Assembly (NCBI GenBank): GCA_964635325.1
Contig: CAZWOL010000024.1
Location: forward strand, 1-43,517
Length of the DNA: 43,517 nt
Reading direction: 5' to 3'
Origin: BOG-1112 sp964635325
Lineage (GTDB): Bacteria > Bdellovibrionota_B > Oligoflexia > Oligoflexales > Bog-1112
Shown: positions 34,319 through 42,980 of the stretch, piece after piece
Numbering within the stretch: the stretch's first letter is position 1
How the letters are laid out: each line of letters begins with the position of its first letter
Made by a program: the position numbers and the translations under genes
Notes under the pieces: generated by a model
Seen by the model: only the letters and a program-made list of their open reading frames with translations
The model's database searches: none
Told to the model about the DNA's origin: nothing

Positions 34319-35272
34319 ATGAAATTCAAAGTTCTAAGAATATTTGTTCTATGCTATCTGGCTTGCCAAGCTAGTTTTAGTTTTGCTGCAGATACAGAGG
34401 AGTTGAGCCGAAACTTTATCAGTGCGGTCCAAGATTCTAACTTGGGTCTCGTCAACCAACATCTTGCTAGTGTTCAGGATCATGTTGTTCTCGCGCAAGC
34501 TTTGCAAATTGCTGTCGAGTCTGGCTATGTGAAAATAGCAACGTCTCTTCTAAGTAAAGTACAGTTTGATAAATCAACGCTCATACAAGCTCAACAGAGT
34601 GCTAAGAAAAAGAAACATTCCAAGCTACTCAGTATTTTGCGACCATACCTTGATAAAGAGTTTCACACCCAAGCCTATTCTTTTGTTGGAGACTTTGAAG
34701 GCCTTAGTCAGACTGAATTAGATTTAGTCGCGCGAACCTATAACTACCTGGCATCTCTACCGTGGACAAAGATTTTGTTCACATCTGGAATCATCGCAGG
34801 TGTCATTGCATGGAAATTATGGCCCGAAAGAGAGTACGAAACGTGTGTGATATGCCAAGAGCCACTCAAAAGAAACATAGCTCAACTCCCCTGCCAACAT
34901 AGCTTTCATAAAGATTGTGTCAGAGATCTCTATACTAACTCCTGGTCTGATGGAGTTAGTACCATTGTTAAAAGGATAATGAAAGAACCAACTGCTAGAG
35001 ACCAAGAGCTATGGGTTGCTGCGAGATCTTCAGATATACGAAGCTATTTTCAAACAATGACGGACTATTATGCTAGGAGAGTTCGCGCTGAAATAGATTC
35101 TATGCAGGGGCAGGTGGGAGAAGATAATATATTTGCACATATTCTGTTGAATTTCTGGCAAGAGAACATGTTACCTCATTTGCGAAGTCAATTCAAATGT
35201 CCGCTATGTAGGGATGCTATTCTTGCTCAGTCTACAAATTTTGTCGTTCCAGAAGACCTTCAACCTCAGTGA
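34319..35272 (+). CDS. Exported, membrane-anchored protein with ankyrin-like repeats and a RING-H2 zinc finger
   Basis: The 317-residue protein has a signal peptide (cleavage near SFAAD, residue 24). Residues about 27-112 are helix pairs resembling degenerate ankyrin repeats (FISAVQDSNLGLVNQHL, ALQIAVESGYVKIATSLL). A hydrophobic segment (151-168, followed by RE) may anchor it. Then come eight zinc ligands of RING-H2 order: Cys176, Cys179, Cys192, His194, His197, Cys200, Cys294 and Cys297, in CVICQEPL, LPCQHSFHKDC and KCPLC. Typical RING domains have 4-48 residues between the sixth and seventh ligands; here 93 helical residues are inserted. RING-H2 domains act as ubiquitin E3 ligases in eukaryotes, so host modulation is one possibility. 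A GGAG precedes the ATG. Confidence 0.8.
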   Translation: MKFKVLRIFVLCYLACQASFSFAADTEELSRNFISAVQDSNLGLVNQHLASVQDHVVLAQALQIAVESGYVKIATSLLSKVQFDKSTLIQAQQSAKKKKHSKLLSILRPYLDKEFHTQAYSFVGDFEGLSQTELDLVARTYNYLASLPWTKILFTSGIIAGVIAWKLWPEREYETCVICQEPLKRNIAQLPCQHSFHKDCVRDLYTNSWSDGVSTIVKRIMKEPTARDQELWVAARSSDIRSYFQTMTDYYARRVRAEIDSMQGQVGEDNIFAHILLNFWQENMLPHLRSQFKCPLCRDAILAQSTNFVVPEDLQPQ

Positions 35273-35572
35273 CTCTTACGCCTTTCAGAACAGAAGATGA
35301 TAATTTTCAATGATTCTACTCATAGGAAAAAGATCCTAAAATCTGTCCTTTTTCCTGTCTGTCCAACTTAAGCTTGATGACTGCACAAATCCTCCTCTTT
35401 GAATTGATTCTACACCTTATCTGAGTAGGTAACCCCTGTACATAGAGGGCCAAGGAGCCCTTTAATCCAGGGCTAAAAGTGCTATGAATCTGCAGATAGT
35501 GCTAAAATAAGTCCATACCAAAAAGTTCAGAACAGTCTTTGAGCAGACTTTGATGAAAAAGGAAAAAAAGGT
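35273..35572. other. 300-bp intergenic region with two weak hairpins
   Basis: The gap before dps holds a 9-bp inverted repeat AGGAAAAAG/CTTTTTCCT (35324-35332 and 35348-35356) and a smaller AGGGC/GCCCT hairpin (35446-35461) followed by a short T stretch. One of them probably ends the RING gene transcript. The dps promoter must lie in the last 100 bp, but no clear -35/-10 pair was found. I see no tRNA or known RNA family. Confidence 0.4.
35324..35356. terminator. Possible terminator hairpin after the RING-H2 gene
   Basis: The 9-bp stem AGGAAAAAG/CTTTTTCCT encloses 15 nt and lies 51 bp after the stop codon. The A-rich left arm and T-rich right arm make it readable in both directions, but the T tract is inside the stem rather than after it. 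Confidence 0.4.
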
Positions 35573-36076
35573 ATGGCACGCAGCCGTTCTACACGCATTG
35601 ACTTAGCGGATTCTATTCGTAAGAAAGTTATCAAGATCCTCAACGAGAATTTAGTGGATGCCATTCATACAGGGATCCAATCCAAGCAGGCCCACTGGAA
35701 TGTACGTGGTGCACAATTTCTCCAACTGCATGAGCTTTTTGATACTCTCTACGCGAATGCATCAGGATGGAGTGACTTGATTGCTGAACGCGTTGCACAA
35801 CTCGGAGGTGTTGCAGAAGCAAACTTGGAATCAATCGCACGACGCACGCGCTTGAACTCCTACAGTATGGATATTGCTGATGGACTCAAACACGTAGATG
35901 CGTTGTCGGATTCTGTTGCGCAATTGGGTAAGTACTTTCGTAAAGCAATCGATGATTGTACAAAAATTGGTGATGCAGGCACAGCGGATTTGTTCACAGG
36001 CATTTCTAGAGATGCTGACAAGATGCTTTGGTTCCTTGAGGCTCATCTTGCTTCTGGAAACAAGGTACGCAAGTGA
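35573..36076 (+). CDS. dps: Dps ferritin-like DNA-protecting protein
   Basis: The 167-residue protein is a four-helix Dps. The first helix carries QAHWNVRG, with His41 as ferroxidase ligand. The second has LHELFDTLYANASGWSDLIAERVAQLGG, with the family's Asp/Glu ligands from the neighbouring subunit. The C-terminal helix is DADKMLWFLEAHL. The Arg/Ser-rich start and Lys/Arg end could bind DNA. It oxidises and stores Fe(II), using up peroxide. Its last codons overlap the TonB-receptor start, so the two are co-translated, which ties it to metal import. Confidence 0.93.
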   Translation: MARSRSTRIDLADSIRKKVIKILNENLVDAIHTGIQSKQAHWNVRGAQFLQLHELFDTLYANASGWSDLIAERVAQLGGVAEANLESIARRTRLNSYSMDIADGLKHVDALSDSVAQLGKYFRKAIDDCTKIGDAGTADLFTGISRDADKMLWFLEAHLASGNKVRK

Positions 36077-38298
36077 AGCGATGGATTTGGCCACTCATTT
36101 TCCTGGGGAATCTATCCACTTCGCTTTGGTCACAAACGCAGATGTCGGATGCAGTGCTACGCATTTACGCAAAAGGTAATGCAAAGCCGCTTCATCATGT
36201 TCGTGTCACCTTACAAAAACAAAAATTCGAATCGGATTCTGATGGGCGCCTAAATCTTAGCATTCCTCAAGATGGTGATGGCTTCGTACGTTTTGTCTTG
36301 GGAGGCTATGAGCCTCTCGAAGTTGCATACTCCGATCTGCGACCTTCAGGAGAATTCGACATCTTTCTTCTTCCCAGCCTGGAAGGTGAAAACGTCATCG
36401 TTGTGACTGGAAAAAAACGAGAGGTTCAAGTCTCTCGCAAGAGCGTTTCTATTCAGGAGGCTGCAAAGGTTGCTCCTAATGCAGACCCTGCACAGGTTAT
36501 CAAACTCCTGCCTGGAGTGCAGAGTCGACCCTATAGAGCCGAAGCCATTATTCGTGGATCAGGGCCGCGAGACTCTCGATACTTTATCGATGACCTTGAA
36601 GTGCCGTTTCTCTTTCATAGTATCGGGGATTTGTCGGTTATCCCAGGTGCCATGATGAAAGATGTAAAATTTGACAGTGGTGGCTTTGGAGCTGACCAAG
36701 GTGATGCGACCGGTGGTATCATTGTCGTGCAAACTCAAACACAAATTCCAGAAGCACCCAAAACTGAATTTGTTTTGAACCTACCTTTTTACTCAGGGAT
36801 CTTTCATAGCAGACCTCTCAGCCAGAACTCTGGACTGTCTGTTGGTGTGCGTCGCAGCTATGTTGATATTATCTTGCGCAAAATTCTCAACGAACGTAAC
36901 AAATCGAGTGCTAAAGAAGAGGGTAGCCTTACTTTGGTTCCCTATTTTGCAGATGCCCAGGTGGTCTATTGGGAACGCAATGAAGACTCCTATACCAAAC
37001 TTTCGTTACTCGGTGCCTATGATGGCTTGAAAGCAGGTTTTCCCTCAGATTCCTTTACGAACCTACAAGGTCAAGCCAGTCTTGAATTTCTAACATCGTT
37101 TGTGAATTTAGGATTGGAACATTCAAATAAATTATCCCAGGGTTGGCGTATAAAAACGACACCACAGGTGTACTACTTCAATACAAGTGCAGATATTTTT
37201 GGTCAAACAATTACAACCAAAAACTGGGTTACACGTATCCCAACGCAGTGGACCAAGCGATGGAACTCAGAACAGTCGATGAATGTAGGTCTTGACCCTG
37301 CTTTTCATTTTGTATCCGTCCACTATAATGCGATCATTTTCGATGCGTCTGATCCCACATTTGATCCTGAGGATGCTCCTATTCGACAAGCGAGTTTTCT
37401 CAGTCGCTATGCGAAGCTTGCAGCGTGGATTAACTTCGACCAAAAACTTGGAGCATGGACACTCAGTCCTGGGCTTCGTGTCTTTCATGACGGTAGCATT
37501 CGCAAAATATCAGCAGATCCACGCTTACGTACCCAATATGCATTGAATAATGAAAATATCCTGAAAGCAGCAGTAGGTCAGTATAGTAATGCTCCATCTG
37601 GAGCAAAAAGTTCTCCTGAAATTGGTAATCCTCAACTTGGATTTGAGCGTGCCTATCACTACGTGCTTGGTTGGGAGCGGCATTGGAGTGAAGAGTGGCA
37701 GACGGATTTGCAAGTCTATGACAAGCATATTTTCAATGTCGTTGCGAGTGATTCTCTGACGCGATACAACAACAAGGGCTCTCTAAAGAGCTATGGTGTC
37801 GAAGCCTTTATTCGACGCAATTTGACCGAACGCCTCTTTGCATGGCTTTCCTATACATATTCACGAACGCTGTCGCGTGACTCTGCTCAAGATGCATATG
37901 TTCCTGCTGAGTATGATCAGACACACAATCTCTATTTGGTCGCTAACTATCGCATCAGTACGCGTTGGGAACTCGGTGGGCGTTTTAATACTCATACTGG
38001 AGACACGGATACACCCGTGGCTTATGGAGTTTACAACGCAAGTTTGGACAAGTATCAGCCACGTATTAGCGCAGGTAGTGAGAGTTCGACTCGACTTGCG
38101 ACCTATAACTCACTCAGTCTCTACGCTGGACATGATTGGTTGTTTAATGCCTGGAAGCTCAACTTACGTTTTGGTCTCGAATCTTACTGGCCTAAGCCTC
38201 AGGTTCTTGGAACCACTTACAACTACGATTACTCAAAGTCTGAACAGCAAAAGGGTCTATCAAATATTCCTTTTCTGGAACTGAGAGGAGAATTCTAA
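36073..38298 (+). CDS. TonB-dependent outer-membrane receptor with N-terminal carboxypeptidase-like domain
   Basis: The 741-residue protein starts at a GTG overlapping the dps stop. A signal peptide (about 1-20) is followed by a CarboxypepD-regulatory-like beta domain (about 28-108, YAKGNAKPLHHVRVTLQKQ, GGYEPLEV). Next comes a TonB plug (about 108-225) with VIKLLPGVQSRPYRAEAIIRGSGPRDS-type features and FIDDLEVP, then a 22-strand-type barrel ending in FLELRGEF with the terminal Phe. No separate TonB box was assigned. The substrate is unknown; dps next to it makes iron or an iron complex the first guess. Confidence 0.88.
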   Translation: MKRWIWPLIFLGNLSTSLWSQTQMSDAVLRIYAKGNAKPLHHVRVTLQKQKFESDSDGRLNLSIPQDGDGFVRFVLGGYEPLEVAYSDLRPSGEFDIFLLPSLEGENVIVVTGKKREVQVSRKSVSIQEAAKVAPNADPAQVIKLLPGVQSRPYRAEAIIRGSGPRDSRYFIDDLEVPFLFHSIGDLSVIPGAMMKDVKFDSGGFGADQGDATGGIIVVQTQTQIPEAPKTEFVLNLPFYSGIFHSRPLSQNSGLSVGVRRSYVDIILRKILNERNKSSAKEEGSLTLVPYFADAQVVYWERNEDSYTKLSLLGAYDGLKAGFPSDSFTNLQGQASLEFLTSFVNLGLEHSNKLSQGWRIKTTPQVYYFNTSADIFGQTITTKNWVTRIPTQWTKRWNSEQSMNVGLDPAFHFVSVHYNAIIFDASDPTFDPEDAPIRQASFLSRYAKLAAWINFDQKLGAWTLSPGLRVFHDGSIRKISADPRLRTQYALNNENILKAAVGQYSNAPSGAKSSPEIGNPQLGFERAYHYVLGWERHWSEEWQTDLQVYDKHIFNVVASDSLTRYNNKGSLKSYGVEAFIRRNLTERLFAWLSYTYSRTLSRDSAQDAYVPAEYDQTHNLYLVANYRISTRWELGGRFNTHTGDTDTPVAYGVYNASLDKYQPRISAGSESSTRLATYNSLSLYAGHDWLFNAWKLNLRFGLESYWPKPQVLGTTYNYDYSKSEQQKGLSNIPFLELRGEF

Positions 38299-39035
38299 TG
38301 CATCTTTTTCTCAGTACACTATTTCTTGTTTTGTCTGCTTGTGGGGATGATTCAGACCGACAAGAAAATATTGCTAAGGTGCGTGGTCTTGGGATGAGCA
38401 GCAATCCTCTCGTAAGTATACCAAGTACGGACTCTGATCCTAAGACTATGGACCTCACCTTCTTTGTTGCAGCTCCTTTGGGTGAAACGCTGCAATTTGA
38501 AAAATTTATGGATGATCCCACATCCTCAGCCCTGTTGTTGGATCCATCGCAATATGAGTTGGGTACAAATCGTGTGCATGACTACAAAGCGTTGCGTGTT
38601 GTCGAGATGCACGTGACGGCAAAGGTTCCAACAACGAATGAACTCCCACCCGTAGGGGGTCGTGTTCGTGTAGGTGTGCGTATTCGTGGTAGCAAAAACG
38701 AAGAAAAATTTGTCGGAACCTTTCTTGTTGTTCCTCCCGCTAACAAAACAGCATTGGAATGGAAGGCGCCGACTGTTGATATTGCAGACCCATCTGCGGA
38801 TGCTGCAAACATAAAGAGTGGAAATACGGTGCCTTTGCAAGCAAGTCTGACCGATCCCAACCAAGAGGAGTGGAAGGTTGGGTGGTTCTCGAGTGCGGGT
38901 CAAATTACGAATCGCAGATCGTTAGAGACTTACTGGAAAACAAGTTCAACTGGTCCACAAACTCTGATTGTAACGGTGCGAGCTAAACGTAGTCTCGGCT
39001 TTGCTATGAAGGTTCTGGAGGTTAATGTGCAGTGA
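38298..39035 (+). CDS. Small lipoprotein of the TonB receptor operon
   Basis: The 245-residue protein has its ATG overlapping the receptor stop (TAATG). A lipobox LSAC (Cys15) is followed by GDDSDRQEN. The mature part looks like two beta-sandwich domains, the second Ig-like (SGNTVPLQASLTDPNQEEWKVGWFSSAGQITN). It may be an outer-membrane surface or periplasmic partner in substrate capture. Family unknown; its place between the receptor and tonB strongly implies a shared job. Confidence 0.75.
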   Translation: MHLFLSTLFLVLSACGDDSDRQENIAKVRGLGMSSNPLVSIPSTDSDPKTMDLTFFVAAPLGETLQFEKFMDDPTSSALLLDPSQYELGTNRVHDYKALRVVEMHVTAKVPTTNELPPVGGRVRVGVRIRGSKNEEKFVGTFLVVPPANKTALEWKAPTVDIADPSADAANIKSGNTVPLQASLTDPNQEEWKVGWFSSAGQITNRRSLETYWKTSSTGPQTLIVTVRAKRSLGFAMKVLEVNVQ

Positions 39036-39724
39036 GGCTTATGCATTCTAATACTTTGCACTCCTACTATAAGCTGACTGGCATTGTGATTCTGTCCGTG
39101 TGCCTGCATGGATTGGGTTTGTTCAGTGCTTCCTATTTGGGGAAACACATTATCGCAAAACCAAGTGATACAGTCGTTAGGATGCATGTAGCTCCAGAAT
39201 CTCTGACAGCACCTGTGGCAGAAAAGGTTCCTGATCTGCCTAAAAAGAAACCTATACAAAAAGCAAAAAAACTAGGTGGTACTGCTCCCAAAACAAAAGC
39301 CTCTCAGCCAAAACCCGTACAAGGTATAACTCCACAAGAATATACTACGGAGCCAGGTCTTGCTGTACCTGTCGGCAATACATCAATGAGCAGTGATGAC
39401 GCTAACCGTGTCAAAGATCTAAAAGCTCTGTCTGGGGAGCAGGACTTAAGTGCACAGGCACAAATTATTCGCTCATCTGTTGAGATCCCCGAGTATACAG
39501 AAGATGCACTCGACAATAGCATCGAAGGAACCTTTGCAGTCTCAGTTTATGTCGATGAAAATGGTGTCGTGAGCCAAGCTGAACTCAAACGCAAGATCGG
39601 TTATGGCATGGATGAAAAAGTACTTGCTGCAGCACGTAAGACACGTTTTACTCCAGCTCTCGACCGTCTCGGTAAAGAGACTGGTGGGTGGACCGAGATT
39701 AAGTTTCGTCTCCAAATTCCTTAG
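39032..39724 (+). CDS. tonB: TonB-type energy transducer
   Basis: The 230-residue protein has one N-terminal membrane helix (about 16-36). A Lys/Pro-rich spacer follows (PDLPKKKPIQKAKK, TKASQPKP). The C-terminal TonB domain is EGTFAVSVYVDENGVVSQAELKRKIGYGMDEKVLAAARKTRFTPAL. It joins inner-membrane energy to the receptor encoded two genes upstream. The GTG at 39032 overlaps the lipoprotein stop; an in-frame ATG lies at 39041. No exbB or exbD is seen in this window, so it must use a complex encoded elsewhere. The 3' end overlaps the convergent hydrolase gene by 26 bp. Confidence 0.85.
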   Translation: MRLMHSNTLHSYYKLTGIVILSVCLHGLGLFSASYLGKHIIAKPSDTVVRMHVAPESLTAPVAEKVPDLPKKKPIQKAKKLGGTAPKTKASQPKPVQGITPQEYTTEPGLAVPVGNTSMSSDDANRVKDLKALSGEQDLSAQAQIIRSSVEIPEYTEDALDNSIEGTFAVSVYVDENGVVSQAELKRKIGYGMDEKVLAAARKTRFTPALDRLGKETGGWTEIKFRLQIP

Positions 39725-40574
39725 TTTTTGTGCACTGCTTCTTTTTTTGTGCCAACCATTCTACAAGTTTTCTTTTGTAGATGCTATCCGGAGCTTGAAA
39801 TGCAGGAGTGTGACTGCCTTTTGGTACCACCCATAGCTCCTTGTCTTTGGTTGCAAGATTGTCAAAAATTTCTTTGCCAAACATGTAAGGTACTACGGGA
39901 TCATCGTCGCCATGAATGACGAGTGTGGGAACATCGATTTTTGATACGTACTCTGCTGGACTCTCATTATCGCTGATCAAATAGGAAAGAGGATATTGCA
40001 GAATCCATGTGAGCCATAAAGAGCCGAGCTTTTGCCGGGCTAATCGTCGGTAGGAGGAGAAAGAACTTTCGATGATCAAACCACAAATGCAATTCGAAGA
40101 CAATTGAGCCAAAGCAGGTATGGCGATGGCTCCACCTAAACTTTGGCCAAATAGAAAAACGGGATTCTTTGTAGATGCGCAAGTCTTATCGATGAAAAAT
40201 TGAACGTCCTCCACCAAACCTCGACGTGTTGGTGTCCCCTCAGAACCTCCATAACCTTGGTAGTCAGGTACCAAGACCCTATATCCGTGCTGTGTCAGCC
40301 AAGACGAATACAAAAAATGTGAGGATCTGTTTTCTGCATTGCCGTGCAAATGAATGAGTGTTGCTGTCTCTGGGGTCGAAGCTTCAAGTTCCAAAACCTG
40401 ATATGAAATGCCTTTGTTACTTTTCCATAGTAAATCCTTGTGGGCTACTTTCACTCGCTCAGGTGAGAAGTAGACGTGATTGTCTGGGTAATAGAAAAGA
40501 TGGTTGCAGGAAAAAGTGAGCAACAAAATACCCAGAGATAGAAATTTACATGTACTGTGATAGACGGAGTTCAT
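39699..40574 (-). CDS. Lipoprotein alpha/beta hydrolase (BEM46/ABHD13-like)
   Basis: The 291-residue protein has a lipobox LTFSC (Cys23) and so is membrane-anchored. The fold shows the oxyanion region LIHLHGNAENR, the nucleophile elbow GQSLGGA (Ser145), the acid in HGDDDPVVP (Asp225 or a neighbour) and His255 in KGSHTP. DYQGYGGSEGTPT is a typical feature of BEM46-like serine hydrolases. It probably cleaves an ester or peptide in the envelope. Its start overlaps the DUF4105 gene end by 29 bp, so they are co-translated. Confidence 0.85.
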   Translation of the reverse strand: MNSVYHSTCKFLSLGILLLTFSCNHLFYYPDNHVYFSPERVKVAHKDLLWKSNKGISYQVLELEASTPETATLIHLHGNAENRSSHFLYSSWLTQHGYRVLVPDYQGYGGSEGTPTRRGLVEDVQFFIDKTCASTKNPVFLFGQSLGGAIAIPALAQLSSNCICGLIIESSFSSYRRLARQKLGSLWLTWILQYPLSYLISDNESPAEYVSKIDVPTLVIHGDDDPVVPYMFGKEIFDNLATKDKELWVVPKGSHTPAFQAPDSIYKRKLVEWLAQKKKQCTKTKEFGDET

Positions 40575-42444
40575 AGAACCTCAAATCGTTCTTTTGTTGG
40601 TAGCTGAGATGTAGAAGACGTTCACTTCCGATTCCAAAGCTATACCGTGCATGTAGCTCTCGTACCCAGCCCTCGTTGCCAAAGCGCTGCGCAAATGGAT
40701 TGTAGTGTGTGGCAAAATCCAGTTGCGCGCTGTCATTGTATAGAAATACTTGCGACCATATACCTACGCGTAGACCTGCTGCAGGAATCGCTTGGAGCTG
40801 CTTAGCATGCGTTTGATAGGCATCCATTTTTGCAGTACCAAGACCAAAGATGAGTGGACCGCTTTCGTTCTGCATGCGCCATGAGGCGCCATAGCCCCCA
40901 CTCATTCGTATGCCGTAGCAGTGTATACATTCAGGTTCTACAAAGTCGTTGAAAGAAATCTCTGCAGACCATGATGCTTTACGCTCAAATCTGTTGATAG
41001 GCGACAAATTCAATAGATCAAAGAAGGTAGCTTTGTGTGCTCGCAATCTTGGTGCTCCGCTATTATAGTAGCGCAGTCTGAAGTCAAACATGTTGAGTTG
41101 AGAGAGAAAGTGTCCATCTGTTGGATCGTCTAATTCGTGATACGAAAACCGAGCTCCTATTTCACCAAAATATTCTGCTGAACCTGGTTGTGGAATGCTT
41201 ATTTTACCAAGGGCAAAATTATAGCGACCCGGTGCATGACCCAGTTGGGGATCGCTACCTGGTGACATCTCTGTCTTGCTGCTTATGGATGCGATGGGAA
41301 TTTGACTACGTAAGCTCAAATACTTACGTTTTCTTGCATAGATCGGACCTTTTGCTTCCATCATGTCTTTTGGATAAGCATAATCAAATTGAGAGAGAGC
41401 AACATCGAGCAAGTGTATGCGAGTGGTCTCATCGTGAGTTAGCGAAGGGGTATCATCGCTGTGAATGTCAATACTTTTGACATAGATTTGCTTTTCTTCA
41501 GCATTGAGCTGTTCATAGGCTGTCCAAAATTGACGACGCACGGACGGTCGGAACCTAACGGATTTAACAAAACCTTTGTGTGTGTGCAACGCTTTGATCG
41601 TTTGAATGGGAATGACGTAAAAAGGAACTGCATCGACAAAATTGAAATTTTCGTTAGTAGCATCTAAGAGCGCAAGCAAATAATACGAACAGTTTTTGGT
41701 CAAATAATAGTAGGGAAAAAGAATCTCATCGAGCTCCCATAGTAAGTCTACTAGATTGTCGATCTCAGTTGAATTGAGATTAAGCTGGTAGCTCCATAGA
41801 TCTCGCGACTCGAAGTCATTGTACTCACGAATCTTGTAATAGTAGGGCAGAGCTGCAAAATTGCTCGTAAATCCCCCGAACAGACCTTTGACAGCATAAA
41901 TCAAGGCATTGTTTGTATCCGCATTGGCCCCCAATGTGATGCTATAGTCGAGTAGTTCGCTTTGTATGCTTTCTGCATCAGAAGACTTGCTGAGTCGAAG
42001 CAAAGTGTGTCCATAGGATGAGGCAGGAGTGCTTAGGTAGTGCGAAGCAAAGGTAATCCATACGGTTTGTGGATAGACCATGGATTTGTAGCGTTCATAG
42101 CTAGGACAGTTAGCTGCTGCGACATTTTTAATATCTAATGTTTTGATCAACCATTTTGCCCGAGCCGGAAACCGGCAGAAAATGGGCTCTTTGTCTGATG
42201 TATTCAATAAAGTGTGAATAAAAGCTTGCATCTCAAGGTCCAAATCTTTTGTGCCACTAACAAAGAATTTTTGACTCAAGACCAGTGAGCTGGAGCCTGC
42301 AATATAGTAGAAACGCTTCCATTGCTTGTGATTATGCAGTTTGAGCTGCTGAGCCTTCTGTATGTAGAATGAACTCTCGTTAGCAAAGGCGGGAGAACTA
42401 ATTTGAAGCCAAAAATAACAGCAGAACAAAAAAAATCGGTACAT
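40546..42444 (-). CDS. DUF4105 (Lnb N-terminal periplasmic) protein with beta-barrel C-terminus
   Basis: The 632-residue protein has a signal peptide (cleavage near AFANE). The N-terminal half is the DUF4105/Lnb domain: SSYGHTLLRL (142-151) and KNCSYYLLALLD (250-261) carry the family's conserved His and Cys, arranged like a NlpC/P60-type Cys-His pair. The C-terminal 230 residues or so look like an outer-membrane barrel (alternating strands, FGEIGARFSYHELD, LRFYELRLSQYM end). DUF4105 proteins are exported and poorly understood. It lies downstream of the DUF3015 pair and upstream of the hydrolase. Confidence 0.8.
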   Translation of the reverse strand: MYRFFLFCCYFWLQISSPAFANESSFYIQKAQQLKLHNHKQWKRFYYIAGSSSLVLSQKFFVSGTKDLDLEMQAFIHTLLNTSDKEPIFCRFPARAKWLIKTLDIKNVAAANCPSYERYKSMVYPQTVWITFASHYLSTPASSYGHTLLRLSKSSDAESIQSELLDYSITLGANADTNNALIYAVKGLFGGFTSNFAALPYYYKIREYNDFESRDLWSYQLNLNSTEIDNLVDLLWELDEILFPYYYLTKNCSYYLLALLDATNENFNFVDAVPFYVIPIQTIKALHTHKGFVKSVRFRPSVRRQFWTAYEQLNAEEKQIYVKSIDIHSDDTPSLTHDETTRIHLLDVALSQFDYAYPKDMMEAKGPIYARKRKYLSLRSQIPIASISSKTEMSPGSDPQLGHAPGRYNFALGKISIPQPGSAEYFGEIGARFSYHELDDPTDGHFLSQLNMFDFRLRYYNSGAPRLRAHKATFFDLLNLSPINRFERKASWSAEISFNDFVEPECIHCYGIRMSGGYGASWRMQNESGPLIFGLGTAKMDAYQTHAKQLQAIPAAGLRVGIWSQVFLYNDSAQLDFATHYNPFAQRFGNEGWVRELHARYSFGIGSERLLHLSYQQKNDLRFYELRLSQYM

Positions 42445-42478
42445 GAAAATCGTCTTTGCTACGAGAGTGGGGACTCGC

Positions 42479-42949
42479 TTACATAAGAACGCGACAAGAA
42501 GCTCTCAGTTCAGCATTGCTGCGAGCAGAAGCAAGAATCCTGTCAGTCAAATCTGCGGAGTCTGATTCAACATCGAACACATTCGCAAAGTTAGCTTGCA
42601 AGTGCTGATTGAGCAATGCTGATTGCAATTTGTTGCAGCCCATCATCGTTCCCAAGCTTGCCAAAGATTCACCGCTACCTTTAGCAGCATCATTGGTAAT
42701 TTGTACGCGATTGCTTTCGACAAAAGGAGCAAGCGCTACCTTGGAATCTGAATCTACGCAGTTCGATGTGCCTGAACTGATTCCAAGTAGTTGGCTAGCA
42801 GATGAGGCATTGGTTGTTGCAGCTATTACTTGATTGTTGTCATCTTTAAAAATCATTGAACCCAATCCGCAACCAGCGCGTCCATATTGGTCAGCTAATA
42901 AAGGTGATGCGGAGAAAAATGTTAGAGCAACGAAAGCTAGTTTTTTCAT
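42479..42949 (-). CDS. DUF3015 family exported protein (copy 2)
   Basis: The 156-residue protein has a signal peptide (cleavage near PLLADQ). DUF3015 features are RAGCGLGSMIF, then VIAATTNASSASQLLGISSGTSNC, and a later Cys (GCNKLQSALL) plus a final SCRVLM. The four Cys probably form two disulfides. Function unknown. It is a tandem paralogue of the gene at 42981 with a 31-bp gap. Confidence 0.9.
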   Translation of the reverse strand: MKKLAFVALTFFSASPLLADQYGRAGCGLGSMIFKDDNNQVIAATTNASSASQLLGISSGTSNCVDSDSKVALAPFVESNRVQITNDAAKGSGESLASLGTMMGCNKLQSALLNQHLQANFANVFDVESDSADLTDRILASARSNAELRASCRVLM

Positions 42950-42980
42950 TCTATGTATCCTTTTTTTGAGTATTCAATTA

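Noticed and set aside
35552..35605. Small 17-codon open frame overlapping the dps start
   Set aside because: It has no RBS of its own, runs out of frame into dps, and the dps ATG is well placed.
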